Below the pieces are notes generated by a model. That model saw nothing but the letters and a program-made list of their open reading frames with translations. It was not told the DNA's origin and did no database searches. A DNA stretch of 64,000 nucleotides. Source: Corbicula japonica. Its lineage: Eukaryota; Mollusca; Bivalvia; Venerida; Cyrenidae. The position numbers were made by a program, and so were the translations under genes. The stretch covers positions 372,001 through 436,000 of the forward strand of contig JAZAYU010000007.1 in the NCBI GenBank assembly GCA_038501625.1. Direction: 5' to 3'. Positions 11,201 through 23,323 of the stretch are shown here, in pieces (the stretch's first letter is position 1; each line of letters opens with the position of its first letter).

Positions 11201-13137
11201 GTTGTTAAAATATTTAGTTGTCATCGTTGTTTAACCAGATATCACAATGGCGTCTCTTTCATTAAAGCATGAAGTTGAAGTTACATAAAATGGTAGTTTT
11301 GTTTATTCTTTGTGACAAAATAAACCGATAACTAAGTCATGCTGGATTCGAACAAGTTTGCATATTATAAGTATTCTTTAAAAAGACACGAGGACGATTT
11401 TCAACTAAACATGTCCGTTAAATGCAATCGCGCAACCAAAGGTAATTGCGATATCTTGTTAAAGGGAGGCAAACGTGCAAGGTCAAAATTGGGCTCAAAA
11501 TTAAACTGTAGGTAAAAAGCGGATTATGCTTTGTGCGAAAAAAGCTGCTAATACAGGATTTGTCAAACAGCATGAAAAGTGCATCTAAACGTGTCCCAAC
11601 TGTGTTATTCTTTATAAAGTATAAAAGTAAACATATGTATGTTTTGTAGCGTTTAAGTCATTAATTATTTCACTAATCTTTTACCTTTATATTTAGAACG
11701 GGCCTTTCTTTGAAATAATATTTACATTTGTATTTGGTATTGAACCCAATAAATTAAAATGTTATCTCAAGTCTTTAAACGTTTAGTTTTAAGTTAAATG
11801 GATAAGTTACACGGTTCTTTTCAAAGTTAGCATTATGTGTCAAGAAGACGTTAATAATAATAGTTGAGGTAAAAATTTAATTATACTTGTTTCATTTAAT
11901 TGTTTTAATAACGTTAAAATCTTATTTGACAATGTTTGTCGTAAAACGGTGTACATTATTTTTATGCCTATGGGTAATCAGTAATCACTCTTGGTCATGG
12001 TCAAAATAAAAATTGTGAAATCATTAAATTCCGTTATTTTTAACATTTATGTTATGTTAAAAATTCCGTTATGAATTGTTTGGAAAATATAAAACACCGA
12101 TTTAAGAACCCGCAAAATTGCGGTTTTACAGTTGAAAACCACTAACGGGTTTAACCACGGAATTAAATGCATTTAAAGTAGAGATTGACATAAAAAAGGA
12201 TTTATAATTATAGACAATTATTTATTTAGAAATATAAAATCTATGATTTTTCGCCAATGACAAATTTTCAATCGGGCGCATTGGTTTGCAGACCGGCGCT
12301 CACTGCCGAGCGCGTTAACAATAAAATGGAGATTCTGTAAAAACCGTTTGGTTGCATTTCAGATTTTAAAATTAAATGAAAAAAATAATAATGTAAATGA
12401 ATTCCGATTTACCATCTTTCGGTTAAGTTTTAACACTTTTTAATAATTTTTTTATCTTTATGTTGTACAAACGAATTAATATACTGTTGTAAATCTACTC
12501 GGACTTCTTTATTTATTCTACGTCCCCTGACGTTTTTTACTAAGGGAATGACTTTTAATGTTTTAATGATAACAAAAATGGACAAGGAGCCGAAAACTTC
12601 AATAAATCACCATAAACTCGGATGAGTTTAAAAAGATAAGCATCTCCATGGAATACCGTATAATGGGTTATCTCGCGATCAAAAATTTTCGCGATTTTGT
12701 CATAATTTAAAATTTTCGCAGTTGTAATTCTAGCGAATTTGCACCCAGTGAAATTAGCCGCAGGTTTTAGGATATTTAATCCGTTGCAATATTTACACAA
12801 ATAAACCGTACAATTTCGATCCTTCCAAACGTATACGGCAGTTAACGTTGAACCATCAATGCGGTATTTTTAGATGAATACCATTCCATGTTCAGTGCCG
12901 AATGGTTCGGATAAAAGAATGGGTTTGCCCTAAAAGATAACATAATGAGCGGAACTAAAGGGTATCTGAGATCATAAATCCTGTATATCACAGAGCACAT
13001 CGAAGTCACAATTTAAAAAGCAGAAATAATATCCTTGTGGTTGTTTCAACAAAAGTAACACTTGAATGCATTTCAACAAAATGTGCGCTACTTTAATTAA
13101 CATTTGAATCCTTATATTTGATATTAGCTAATTACAC
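8216..13137 (+). other. Long intergenic region upstream of the receptor gene
   Basis: About 4.9 kb of AT-rich sequence. Short open frames (for example 8856-9122 and 12555-12800 on minus) show no recognisable domain. The right end must contain the promoter and 5' untranslated region of the receptor gene, but I cannot place a start site. No RNA genes or arrays seen. Confidence 0.5.
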
Positions 13138-16100
13138 ATGAAAATGACGTTCCTCGGATTCCTGCTGATACTGATCTGCCTTTGCGTCAATGTTTGGTCT
13201 CAAACGGGAAACGACACGAAGACTCTTATCAAGCAACTCTTCGTTACGGACGAGTACGACATAAGAGTAAGGCCAGTCAAAAACCAATCTGTGGTAGACG
13301 TATCCGCGGACTTCTATCTAAATAGTAAGTTAATATTTACGATTGCAACTTAATAGTTTCGAATAAGAATGATGTCTTGTGTGACAAAGGTGAATGTAGA
13401 GTTCAGTGTAAGCCTAGGCCGGGAATCGAACTCGTACGATGACAGCGCCTAGCTACATAGCGCCGAGCACATTACCAGTTAAGCTATCAGGAAATTCCCC
13501 TTAAATTTCACATTCACATGACCCAAGAAAGCCCCTTTTATCACTCTGCTACAGACTTACTTTCTCGAAGGAAGTTATGACATGTTTTAAAACTGTTGAT
13601 ATACTGATGTTAAAAACCTTCTTTATATAAAAATTAAAACAATTTTAACGAAATTGTGTCATATCTTAGTACGGAAGGAGACTGCTTCATTAACAGCAAA
13701 CAGGCAATGTTATGGTCTAAACCAAAAAGTTTAACTCTGAAATGTCCTACCACTTCATACTTGAAATATATCATCTGCATAATTTTAGCCTGCGATAGCA
13801 GGTACACACATATTTATCCTTTTGTTCGGTGGCCGCGGCTGCGGCTTCGTCGTCTGGTAGACCCCAACTTGAACATGAAACATAATGTTATATATAACTT
13901 AAGTACTTTTCCTATTCACCTCGTACTTGGAATTTACCAAGATGAACAAAGTCATTATTGACAAAAAGAATGATAACTTTTGTTTCACTATTGTTTTGAG
14001 TCATGCCCCTTTCGAAAGGAACTTTAATATGAAACTTAATATTACCTATAACTTCGAAAACACTTGTCCGATTTAATCATTACTTTAAACATATATATTA
14101 TTTTTGAGTTATGCCCTTTTCAAATGCAATTTCAGGCGATACATATTTTCAATGGAACACCCAATTCTAATTTTACCTACCTTTCGTAAAGAGTGATGCA
14201 TTTGCACTACATGAAGTACGCTATGCTTCAAAATACTTTATACTGATGTTTAACATAGTTAACTCATTTCAGGTATAATAGAATTTGATGAGCAAAACGA
14301 AATGTTGAGAACCGCCGGCTATCTTGAACTATATTGGATCGACGAGTATTTGAAATGGGACCCAGACCTCTACAACAACGTAACCTATCTATTCATTGTA
14401 AGAAAACTTCAGGTTCACGCTACTTTTCTAAATTATTTTATTAAAATTAAAAAAAATATGGTAGTTGTCGGTTCAGTATCAATCAGTATAAAAAGAAACA
14501 TGACAAACGCATACGTGGTTATGGCAATTAAGTGTTAGATTTTGTTCATTTTTGAGTTAAAAGGGAGGTTATTTGCAAAAACGGATTTTTAAGTATTTGT
14601 GTCAAACTGTTTTTCAGTGGGTTTTAAAGATTGTGTTTTACTTCTGTTCATGCCATAAACTTCATAATTTGACAGTCAAATAATCTGTTTGAGATTTGTA
14701 TGTTAAAAATTATCGATCTCAACATTATTTAGGAAAGAGGAGATAACCATGGCCCCTGTGAAAGCATACATGTAACAACATCTTCCCGCTTCAAATGTCC
14801 AGATAGTTGAAAATGCCACAAATTAAATGAAAAATAAAATATAGTATCACTGAAGAGAAGATTTGAATTTAAAAGCTGGTAATTTTTCATATTTGTTCAG
14901 TAATGTGTGATGTTTGTCACATAGAAGACGTATAAATAATCATGATTTATGGGGTTAGATTTAAATGTAATTTTGTCAATGTTTAAATGTTTTACCTTGC
15001 AGCCACAAGAACAAGTATGGAAGCCAGATATTTCCCTTACGAACACGTATTCTACGTTTAAAGGTCTTGGTTCCTCCTACCTCAATGTTCTCGTGGAAAA
15101 TGATGGATGGGTGAGATGGACACCTTTTCAGGTTTGTCAAATTGTCTCATTTAACATATACCTTAATACGAAAGAAACTGTGCACTTTGTTTTTAATGAT
15201 TTTTATTAACCTCATGTCTTAATGCCTAAATATTTGATATCAACATTGTCAAAATCAGATCTTATATAGATTTACTATAGAATTAAAAAAAGATCTTATC
15301 TCAATTTAGATACCAACTATTTAATCGTTAACAAAAGCATATAATGAGAAATCACCGAAAACAAAGTGTACACTCTCTTTTGGGAAAGAATATATAATAC
15401 AATGCATTTAGTTCACAATCTGTTTGTATGAAACGTCTATTCGTTGCTTTTCGTGTATCTTTTTGTTTATGTTTCTTTTTTTGTTTTGTTGTTGTTTTTG
15501 TTTTTGATTGTGTTAACTGCATGTATTTCAGTGTCATTTTGTTACAATTTGAACTGTTATAGATGCAGGTAAAACTAAAGCAGCAGATACAACGAAAGTA
15601 AAAAAAGTATCAATGATTAGCACAGTTTCTTTTATTATAAAGATTAATGCTGAATATAAAAAGCAAGTTATTAAAAGCTAGACTAGTGTTCTGATGTTGT
15701 GTTATGCATTTTGGAATGGGTGGTTAACCTTTTTTATCAGGCCTTAACCCTTTCGCTGCCAACGTTGAAACCCCGAATTGACATCGTCAGCGCCGAGAGT
15801 TTTTTTACCACATAAACAAATACCAATACCAAGGTCAGAATGAGGCTGGTTATTTATAGATATATCAAATAATTACTATGTTTATATGTGAAAACGAAAG
15901 CAATAACTTTATTGGTCAATATTTGAATGATCTGCCTACGTCAGCATAGAAACCCCCGCTTGGCATGCTGGTATATAGATAGAAACGGTAGAAACGGCTA
16001 AAGCCGTCCATAGGGCAAATAAGCCGAAAATAATAGGGACGGCTTAAGCCGTCCTTATGGCAGTGAAAGGGTTAAGGATAACCCCATTTATTTTTATTAT

Positions 16101-17906
16101 ATTCCCATGAATGCTTTGAGCATAGTGCATCGTTACTCCGCAAAATTGATACAACTCGTCAGATTAGAATTTCCGTATCAGCTTTTCGTGTCCAGCTTCC
16201 CGTGTTCTATGTGACGTCATATACTTCGTCACACAAGGTTGTCGTAATTTTCCGGCACATAACGAACTCCAAAATAGGAAATTTCCGTCGCAGTTTCACA
16301 AACGTTACGGTATTTGTACGCCATTCATAAATTTTCTACGCCATTCATAAATTTACTGTCACGTTACTATTTTTATTTCTGCTATTATGTAAACCACGTT
16401 TTTGACTAAGAATTTGTTGTTTAGTTTATTTTAATTTGTTTTGAGCGAGAAGGATATATAATAAAAGGAACATTATGATATTATGCATTCTGTAGGTTCG
16501 TATTATTTCTCGTTGCGTATGTAACAACATCACGCTCGACCTTCGGTCTCGCATGATATTGTTTACATACCCAACTCGAAAAATACGAATCTACAGAATG
16601 CATGCTGTTATTATTACATATATATTCATGAATTGATTATACAGTCACTCACAGTTTAACGTGTATAGATAATGAAAAAAACTTCACTGTATGTAGGCCT
16701 ATTCCGAAAATTATAAAAATACTTTTAACATTGGGGATGACTTGTTTACACTAACCTTTTAGTGATAGAAGCATTACTCTGACATTTGTGACATTTTTGT
16801 GCAACTTTTAATGATTAGTTGTTAAAATTTAATGGTATTGCAGTAATGTCCCGACCGTATCGAAAATGCCAAGATGCTTAAGGTGCTGAATTTGAAAACG
16901 TGTTAGAATAAACGGTATCATTAACATTTTGTTCATCAATAAATGATTGGATATTTCAAAAGTTTCTCGCTAGACCGTCGTAACTACATGAGAGTAATCA
17001 ACATGAGACTTGCATGCAACCATCTATTTTTAACCAATGGAAGCTAAAATTAGTGTTGTCGAAATAACTTATTGAATATAATATGGTGCTAATAAAGTTA
17101 TATTTTTCCAGGTTTTAGACTCTACCTGTTCTGTCAATATCAAGTACTATCCATTTGACAGCCAGACATGTTCGTTGAAGTTCAGTGCGTGGAGCTACAC
17201 GAAGTACGATGTCCAGATTAACCTTGGGAAAAAAGGAGTTATGCTTCCAACATACTCGCCAAATGCTGCTTGGGATTTAGTGAATACGTCATATACTGAA
17301 GTAAACAATGAAGAGGCTGCTGTGATATTTACGCTCACACTGAAACGAAAACCGACGTTCTTTCTTATAAACATCGTCTCTCCGGTTATATTACTGACAG
17401 TTCTTAACATATTTACATTTGTTTTACCAGCTGCTTCTGGCGAGAGAGCCGGCTTTTCTATAACAGTATTTCTGTCACTGGCAGTTTTTCTCACAATCAT
17501 GTCGTCTGTGCTTCCTAACAACTCGGACACAGTTTCCCTCCTGGCGATCTATCTGACCCTCATGGTTATCCTGAGTACAACGATTGTAGTCGCTTGCCTG
17601 TTTGAACTTCGTCTGTTCTTCCGAAATGATGAAACACACGCCGTCGGGTCATTTTACCGCGCTTTGCATTCCTTTTCCCAATTTCTACAGGGCAAGACTT
17701 GCACTCCCAAAAATGTAGCACCGCAACCCACCATCGTGACCCCCATCAAACAAACGGCGGAGAGCGAGGACATTAGCATCACCAAGGAGACTGTTAAATG
17801 GGTTGATGTTGTGAACTCCCTAGATTTTCTCTTCTTCTGGTTGGCCTTTATGTACACCGTATTTTGCACAGTTATCATTCTATCAGTATCCGTCGCTAAC
17901 AAGTAA
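13138..17906 (+). CDS. Cys-loop ligand-gated ion channel subunit (nicotinic acetylcholine receptor-like)
   Basis: Four exons, 13138-13324, 14273-14397, 15003-15131 and 17112-17906, join in frame at GT-AG junctions to give 411 aa. Residues 1-21 are a signal peptide (LGFLLILICLCVNVW). The extracellular domain shows the loop-D region LYWIDEYLKWDP, loop A WKPD, the Cys-loop (C153 and C167, 13 residues apart, with YYPFD) and KFSAWSY. M1 is about 229-252, M2 260-281 after GER, M3 289-311, and M4 384-406, ending at the stop. The GE before M2 is typical of cation-selective members. The vicinal CC of agonist-binding alpha subunits is absent from loop C (SYTEVNNEEAA), so this is a non-alpha or divergent subunit; its ligand is unknown. 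The M3-M4 loop is short, about 70 residues. Such subunits are strongly expanded in bivalves (family knowledge). It acts in the plasma membrane as part of a pentamer. The start is the ATG of the signal peptide. Confidence 0.9.
13413..13495 (-). repeat. tRNA-like (SINE-head) sequence in receptor intron 1
   Basis: Read on the minus strand it has an A-box TAGCTTAACTGG and, about 50 bases on, a B-box GAGTTCGATTCCC. The acceptor and T stems pair poorly, so a functional tRNA is unlikely. A tRNA-derived SINE head or tRNA pseudogene fits best. Confidence 0.5.
13880..14130 (-). repeat. Fragment of the dispersed repeat also found at 45640-47420
   Basis: Contains ATGATAACTTTTGTTTCAC, GAGTCATGCCCCTTTCGAAA and AATATGAAACTTAATATTACC, near reverse complements of phrases repeated at 45.6-47.4 kb (AACAGGAGTTATC, GGCATAACTC, AGTTTCATATTAA). 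Lies in intron 1 of the receptor gene. Confidence 0.45.
15748..16071. mobile_element. piggyBac-type MITE flanked by TTAA
   Basis: Left end CCCTTTCGCTGCC and right end GGCAGTGAAAGGG are inverted repeats with one mismatch, each bordered by TTAA (15744-15747 and 16072-16075), the target site of piggyBac transposons. Near the right end are subterminal copies of ACGGCTWAAGCCGTCC. The 324-bp body is non-coding. It sits in intron 3 of the receptor gene. Confidence 0.8.
16483..16603. mobile_element. Short palindromic MITE in receptor intron 3
   Basis: ATGCATTCTGTAGGTTCGTA at the left faces ATACGAATCTACAGAATGCAT at the right, and inner GTATGTAACAACATCACGC faces GCATGATATTGTTTACATAC. It would fold as one hairpin over its whole 121 bp. 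Confidence 0.75.
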
Positions 17907-20718
17907 CCCTATTTAATTGTAATTATTACATATCCATTGAAAAATACCAAGCCTGGATTTCTTTGACAAAAACAAACATCAAACAGCTCGTTAAGCACTG
18001 GAATAAAATGCAAGATATCCTTTTTCGTTAATTTGTGCGTCAATAATGTTTTCCAAAAAAGCATGAATTGTGCTTCGTGTGAGTTCTCATGTGTTCCTTC
18101 TTTTATTTTTGTCACACTGTTAGCGTTTTCTGGAAAAATGTGAAAAGTGTGAAAAAATCTGCTTATATTTTTACGCTGTTACAATAGGATCTTTGTTTCC
18201 GATGTTCCGTGCAATGAGCACAAGAGCTTTTCGGAAATTGTGCGGAAGTAAGAAAATTATTAAAAAAAATGTGAAAATATCGAGATTGTGTGCCTTTCCA
18301 CAATGTGACGTTGTTTCCCAACTCTGTGGGTAATTATACATCGAAATGTAAACTTCATAAATTATGTTGTTATTACCAGACTTTCAAAAACATTGCATTT
18401 GACTTTAATATTGTTTATTTCATTTCTGTAATTTTTCCCATGTGCTCTAACAACGAGAAGAATGTTTAGCAAGACTAGTAGTTTTTTACATGTACCCACA
18501 AAATTTTGCAGTTTACTATAAAACAAGAGTATATATCTGTTATTTACATCATTAGACAGCTATCAGTCTTGAACATATTTAAGACTCGGATTTCTGCCCT
18601 TATAAGGACATTTATTTTATCGATCATTAGGAAAACGAAAATAAAATCATTTTCAAAATTCAATTTGCATGTTCTTTTCGAAAAATTGCTTTTTAAAAGT
18701 GCATTCATTTTCATTAAAAAGATATATATTTGGTGTATTATTGTTTAAATATTTTAGAACTCAGTCTTAGATATTTCTAAATTTAAGTGTAATGTACTTT
18801 ATTTGAATTCGAATAGGCTGACTTTTCGTAAATTGCCCTTTTTCAAAGGAACCTTCTTCTTTTTTGTCATTAAAATAGAAGTATATTTGGTGTCTTATTG
18901 CACAAAACACTTACTTAGATATTTCTTTATAATTTTAAGTGACAAATGTCATGTACTTAATTGGAATTTAAATTAGTAGGACTTTGCTCGCTGACTTTAG
19001 GTTTCTGAATTGAAAAATCTCCCTTACATTGACCTGAAGATTTTGGCTTCATCACGAGTGTACGACCCAGGTGTCATCACCAATATAATTTGAATGCTTG
19101 ATAAGGAAATTTTTAGCAAGGACAAAGGTTTACGCAACGCTAAGTACCGGTATTCGCGACTTAATCAAATAGTACATAAAGAGGCATAACTTTGTCAAAT
19201 GTTAACTATCTAGTACACACATTTGGCTTCATCACGACCGTTGTCACAAGCAATATTGTTTGAACTTTGAATGGAATAAAAAAGAAATTGTTAAGATATA
19301 TCCAAAACTAGCTTTGTGACGAATGGAGCAAAGGGCGGACAAAGCGGGTCCTTTACTTCGAAATGGCGAAGCATTCACTCCTATTGTGATACAAAGGGTT
19401 GCTGACTTCATGTCGATGAACGTGTGACTAAAATGAACTTGGCCTTTTATTCAGTTTTTCTTTACAAATGAATAAAATAATGTTATAATAAATCAATTTA
19501 ATTACAGTAACCGTTGCTTATGATTAAAGCCCATATCCATGGCTTTCTTGAAAACAAGAATGACACATGTAACGATGACAATCACGATTTGAAATAAGAG
19601 TGAACTACTTATTATTGAGGAAATAATATGGCCATATTACAAACAAAACAAACTTTTAATTTTCTTTCCGAGTTTAATGTTCATATTAAATATATGCGGA
19701 TCACGAACCGGAGACTTGTGCTTAATTATATATTTTTTGTACTGTTCCTGAAACCACATTATGACGGTGTTGTCTCTGTCACTTACAATACCGTATACAT
19801 GTACGACTGTAATTACAAGAAAAAAAAGATGCCTACCATCAAACCGGCCCGAAATATATTTTCATCCCACTATAGCAATCGGATTGCAATTTCACAAGCA
19901 AACTAAAGCCAGTGTCGTTTGCATATGAAAGCACGGCCTACATAACATGTGCAACTAAGAAATGTAGGTGAATGTATGTTAAGAATAATATGAAAAATGG
20001 GGTTGAATATGTAACATCAACATCAATAGATTGAAGGAAACGCAACAATCTACGGCAATGGAAGGAAAGATGAAAACATTTACACGATTTCGAAACTACT
20101 TCTAAATCCCGTTTTCATGTTTTCATATTCCGCTCGGGGTGGGGGCAGCCAATAATGGTAAATATGTACTACCATTGGGAAAAAATTGTTTTATAAGGGA
20201 AAAGAAGTAGTTTAAAAAAGTGACAATTTTGAGAAGCATATTATTTTATTCAGCAATAAATGTCGACTTGTGCTATAAACAACTGCTACGTAGTTATCCA
20301 CTTAACTGAAAGATTATACGGAAGGTAAGATTTCAGTTGTTCAGACACGACTTTCATATTCGTCATGAGACAATCATTATCACTTGACCTAACTAATTCT
20401 TAATGGACAACTTGGTATTTATTTACAAATATTTCCAAAAGCCAGCAACGGTGTTAAATATATAAATACTTTTTTATCAAACACACCCTACATCATTTGC
20501 AGTACGCACTGCAACGATGAAAATAGAAACATTTCTGCAATTATGACATTGTGACGGAACAGTGAATTTACTTAAGTGAGCACAAATAAAGTGGGCCCAT
20601 TCAAGGCCCTTGAAGGTCAAAAATCCAGAAACTTGTATTAATTCGAGCTTTTTTAAAGAGAACAAACACCTTACTAAGAGTAATGCCACATCACAGATGG
20701 TTAACAAACTTAGGGTTA
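17907..20718 (+). other. Receptor 3' flank and intergenic sequence
   Basis: The first AATAAA after the receptor stop is at 18002-18007 and could be its polyadenylation signal. Beyond it I find only AT-rich sequence. Around 19040-19320 two degenerate copies of a phrase (TTGGCTTCATCACGA) indicate an old dispersed repeat. Short frames (18506-18748, 19628-19906) show no recognisable protein. Confidence 0.5.
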
Positions 20719-21139
20719 CATCACTACATGGAAGGTAAACATCACTCCATGGAAGGTAAACATCACTCCATGGAAGGTAAACATCACTCTATAGAAGGTA
20801 AACATCATTCCGTTGAAGGTAAACATCACTCCATGGAAGGTAAACATCACTCTATGGAAGGTAAACATCACTCCGTGGAAGGTAAACATCACTCTATAGA
20901 AGGTAAACATCACTCCATGGAAGGTAAACATCACTCCATGGAAGGTAAACATAACTCTATAGAAGGTAAATATCACTCCATGGAAGGTAAACATCATTCC
21001 ATAAAAGGTAAAAATCAATCCATGGAAGGTAAACATCACTCCATGGAAGGTAAACATCACCCCATGGAAGGTATACATCACTCTATAGAAGGTAAACATC
21101 ACTCCATGGAAGGTAAACATCATTCCATAGAAGGTAAAC
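20719..21139. repeat. 21-bp minisatellite, about 20 units
   Basis: Units read CATCACTCCATGG followed by AAGGTAAA, with small variation. Because 21 is divisible by 3, long open frames run through on both strands; on plus (20683-21156) the repeat reads HHSMEGK. Variation hits replacement as well as silent positions (ATG also appears as ATA, GTG, GTT), and there is no signal peptide or splice evidence. I therefore call it a repeat rather than a gene. A histidine-rich repeat protein is not excluded. Confidence 0.9.
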
Positions 21140-21254
21140 AAACATACTTAGAGTAAAGAATAATGCCACCCAATAGAACGTTAATAAACACCATACCTTG
21201 AGCAATGCCACCCGATCAAAGCTTCAATAATGATTGTACGATTTATTATTTCTC

Positions 21255-21400
21255 CATGCGATATAAAACTGAGCAAAGAAACCAGTCTTCAATCTCAAGC
21301 ATCTGATTGGCTGAAATGGCGAACAGTTGCCATTTCAGCCAATCAAATGCTTGAGATTTGAGACTGGTTTCCAATCTAAATTTTATAACCTTCAGCCTTG
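21255..21400. mobile_element. Palindromic MITE, copy 1 (TCTCAAATCTCAAGC family)
   Basis: ATCTCAAGCATCTGATTGGC and TGAAATGGCGA face the reverse complement around a short centre. Outer arms resemble TATAAAACTGAGC and GGAAACCAGTC. Belongs with copies at 26999, 32842, 37010, 37928 and 57428. Confidence 0.8.
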
Positions 21401-21479
21401 GTATTTTTCAGCGTTTCAATAATATTCCCATGTTACAAAAATATAGACACAGTACAAAAATGTCAAAACATGTCAATCT

Positions 21480-21660
21480 GCAATATGGGAAAAAGGAAAT
21501 GTCCTTGTCTGGAACCTTACATAAAGCAACTGGTTATGTCGCCAGGTAGTTTTTGTAAACCAATACGTAATGGGCACTAGAAGGACTTCTGATTGTTGTA
21601 TTTCAGCTGCTATCAAGTTTGTGTTTAGTGAAGTCGGCTAATGGATGTTAGAAAGTAATC
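21480..21660 (+). other. 5'-most block shared with 48436-48590
   Basis: GTCGCCAGGTAGTTTTTGTA and TGGGCACTAGAAGGACTTCT match GTCGCCCTAGTTTTTGTA and TTGGCATTAGGAGGTCTTCT near 48486-48535, in the same order and spacing. It is the earliest sign I see of the tandem duplication that includes both lectin genes, about 1.7 kb upstream of lectin A. Confidence 0.6.
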
Positions 21661-21704
21661 TGATATCAGGTGTTGCAATATCACAGTTTTGATTCTGTTA
21701 CTGA

Positions 21705-22810
21705 CTCGCTGATACCTATACTGATTCGCCGCCATGTATGTCGTCAGTCTATACAGTGTCGCCTTTGTGAATGTCGTCCGCCTATAATGAGTCGCCGTTG
21801 AATCTGCGGTCCGCCTATACCGTCTTTGTATGTCTTCCCTCGAAATGAGTCGCCGTTATTGTATCGTTTCCTCTGTACTGAGTCATGGTTATTGTATCGT
21901 CCGCCTGTACTTAGTTAAAGGCTCAAAAGTAAATTGAAGGTGAACCTACATGCAAAATTACCGGTGCACCTGTATATTTATGTGTTGGACGTATACATTT
22001 ACAGGTGCACCTATAAAATACCGGTGCAGCGCCATTTCAAATAGCGCCTAATACCGATTCGCAGTTACATGTATGTTTGTCGTCCGCCTAATACTGATTC
22101 GCCAATACACTCAACCAAAGTTCTAATTGGTCATTAATTGTATATGTTTACAATGTATGTTAGTTTCGTTTCTTCCCTACGTCAAGAGAGGTTGAGGAAA
22201 TAACGGTTTTGTCTTGAAATCAATTATCTAATGTCGTTTTAATCTTTATTGATTGTTTTCTTAAATGAATCCAATACCATTTACTTACACCGCAAAGTCA
22301 AAATTAGAACAGTCTTTAACTGAAAGGGAGGTAATTTAAAAATGGGATACTTTGAAAGGGGTTTATTTAAACAAATGTGCTGTTGATTAATCATGTTTTC
22401 AGTTTTTCCTACTAATGAGGGGTCCTATTAAAACAAAACAAGGAATTTAGAGCAAATTTCTGGTTGCTTGGCCCTTTCATGCAAGAAATGCATGTTTAAC
22501 AAAATTAAAGATAACCGTTCAAACTGTTACTCTCGCCAAACTGTTCTAAAGTCAATTATTACAAGATTAAAGATTAGTTGAAGACTGTTGTTGGCGTATG
22601 ATCATAAACAAAGAGTAAATTCAAGGTCTTTCTAATTAAAATTTACGGACAAAAAGCGACCAATTAGAACTTTTGGTGAGTGAATGTATGTTTTTATGTC
22701 GTCCGCCTGTTTGGAGTTGCCGCTGTGTATGTTGTCCGCGTGTCGTCGTGTTTATATCCTCTGCAAATACCGAGGCGCCGTTATGTATTTCGTCCGCCTG
22801 TACTGCGTAA
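21705..22810 (+). repeat. Degenerate array with GTCCGCC / GAGTCGCCG phrases
   Basis: Phrases of the form ATGTATGTCGTCCGCCTAT followed by ACTGAGTCGCCGTT recur irregularly at 21705-21915, 22040-22110 and 22683-22810. A small palindrome around ACCGGTGCACCTGTA lies at 21959-22027. The corresponding place in the second duplication unit (48600-48680) has only a trace (ATGAATGTCGTCCC), so the array grew or decayed after duplication. Confidence 0.55.
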
Positions 22811-23163
22811 ACCATTGCAATCGACTTAAGGTTGCAAATATCAATTCTTACTTCACAGAATATGTCCATGATAAAACATACCAATGTGAATAGGTATGTT
22901 AGTAGGTTTTGGATAGATTATAACGATATCAGATAAAGTTATCGTAAGATGGACGCTAGTACTATCAGGGAAGGTTGAACTCGATTTACCAGTAATCCTA
23001 GAGGCTGATCGATATCATGTTTAAAATTCCAATATGCAAAATCTTATATCAAATTGACAAAACTATGACTTGGTGCTTTCTTAAATATGTTTAAGAAAAT
23101 TTCGTTCATCATATTTCTTCGGTTAACTCAAAATATGTGAAATTATCAAATTGTACCCCCATG
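22811..23163 (+). other. Upstream flank of lectin A, no feature recognised
   Basis: AT-rich. TTATCGTAAGATGGACGCTAG and AACTCGATTTACCAGTAA here resemble 48830-48890, so this is part of the duplicated upstream block. No coding signal. Confidence 0.5.
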
Positions 23164-23201
23164 TATATAAGTATACATATTAAATCAAAGATAAGATTAT
23201 C
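23164..23201 (+). promoter_or_regulatory. Putative core promoter of lectin A: TATA-like box and GATA palindrome
   Basis: TATATAAG at 23164-23171 and AGATAAGATTATC at 23189-23201 lie 160 and about 122 bp before the ATG. Both recur upstream of lectin B (49046-49053 and 49340-49352) while most surrounding non-coding sequence has diverged. AGATAA and its inverted partner TTATC are GATA-factor sites by family knowledge. Function is inferred from position and conservation between paralogues only. Confidence 0.45.
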
Positions 23202-23323
23202 TGGTCAGATTAAAAGTTCATACCAGTGTCAGCCTGCGCTCACTTTAGATGATGTCTGTTTTTGAAATACATTAAAGTATTAAAATTGTGTTTAATAATT
23301 AAAGTATAAGTGTATAATTAACC

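Noticed and set aside
13656..13961. 101-aa open frame in receptor intron 1
   Set aside because: Partly overlaps a dispersed repeat fragment, has no counterpart in the receptor family, and exons 1 and 2 join in frame without it.
17195..17902. Minus-strand frames of 111 and 82 aa opposite the receptor's last exon
   Set aside because: Shadows of the plus-strand exon, whose Cys-loop and membrane segments are clear.
18190..18215. Phrase GATGTTCCGTGCA shared with 44000
   Set aside because: Too short to call a repeat family from this window alone.
20719..21139. CRISPR-like regular array at the 21-bp repeat
   Set aside because: Units are contiguous with no unique spacers, and the DNA is a spliced animal genome; it is a minisatellite.
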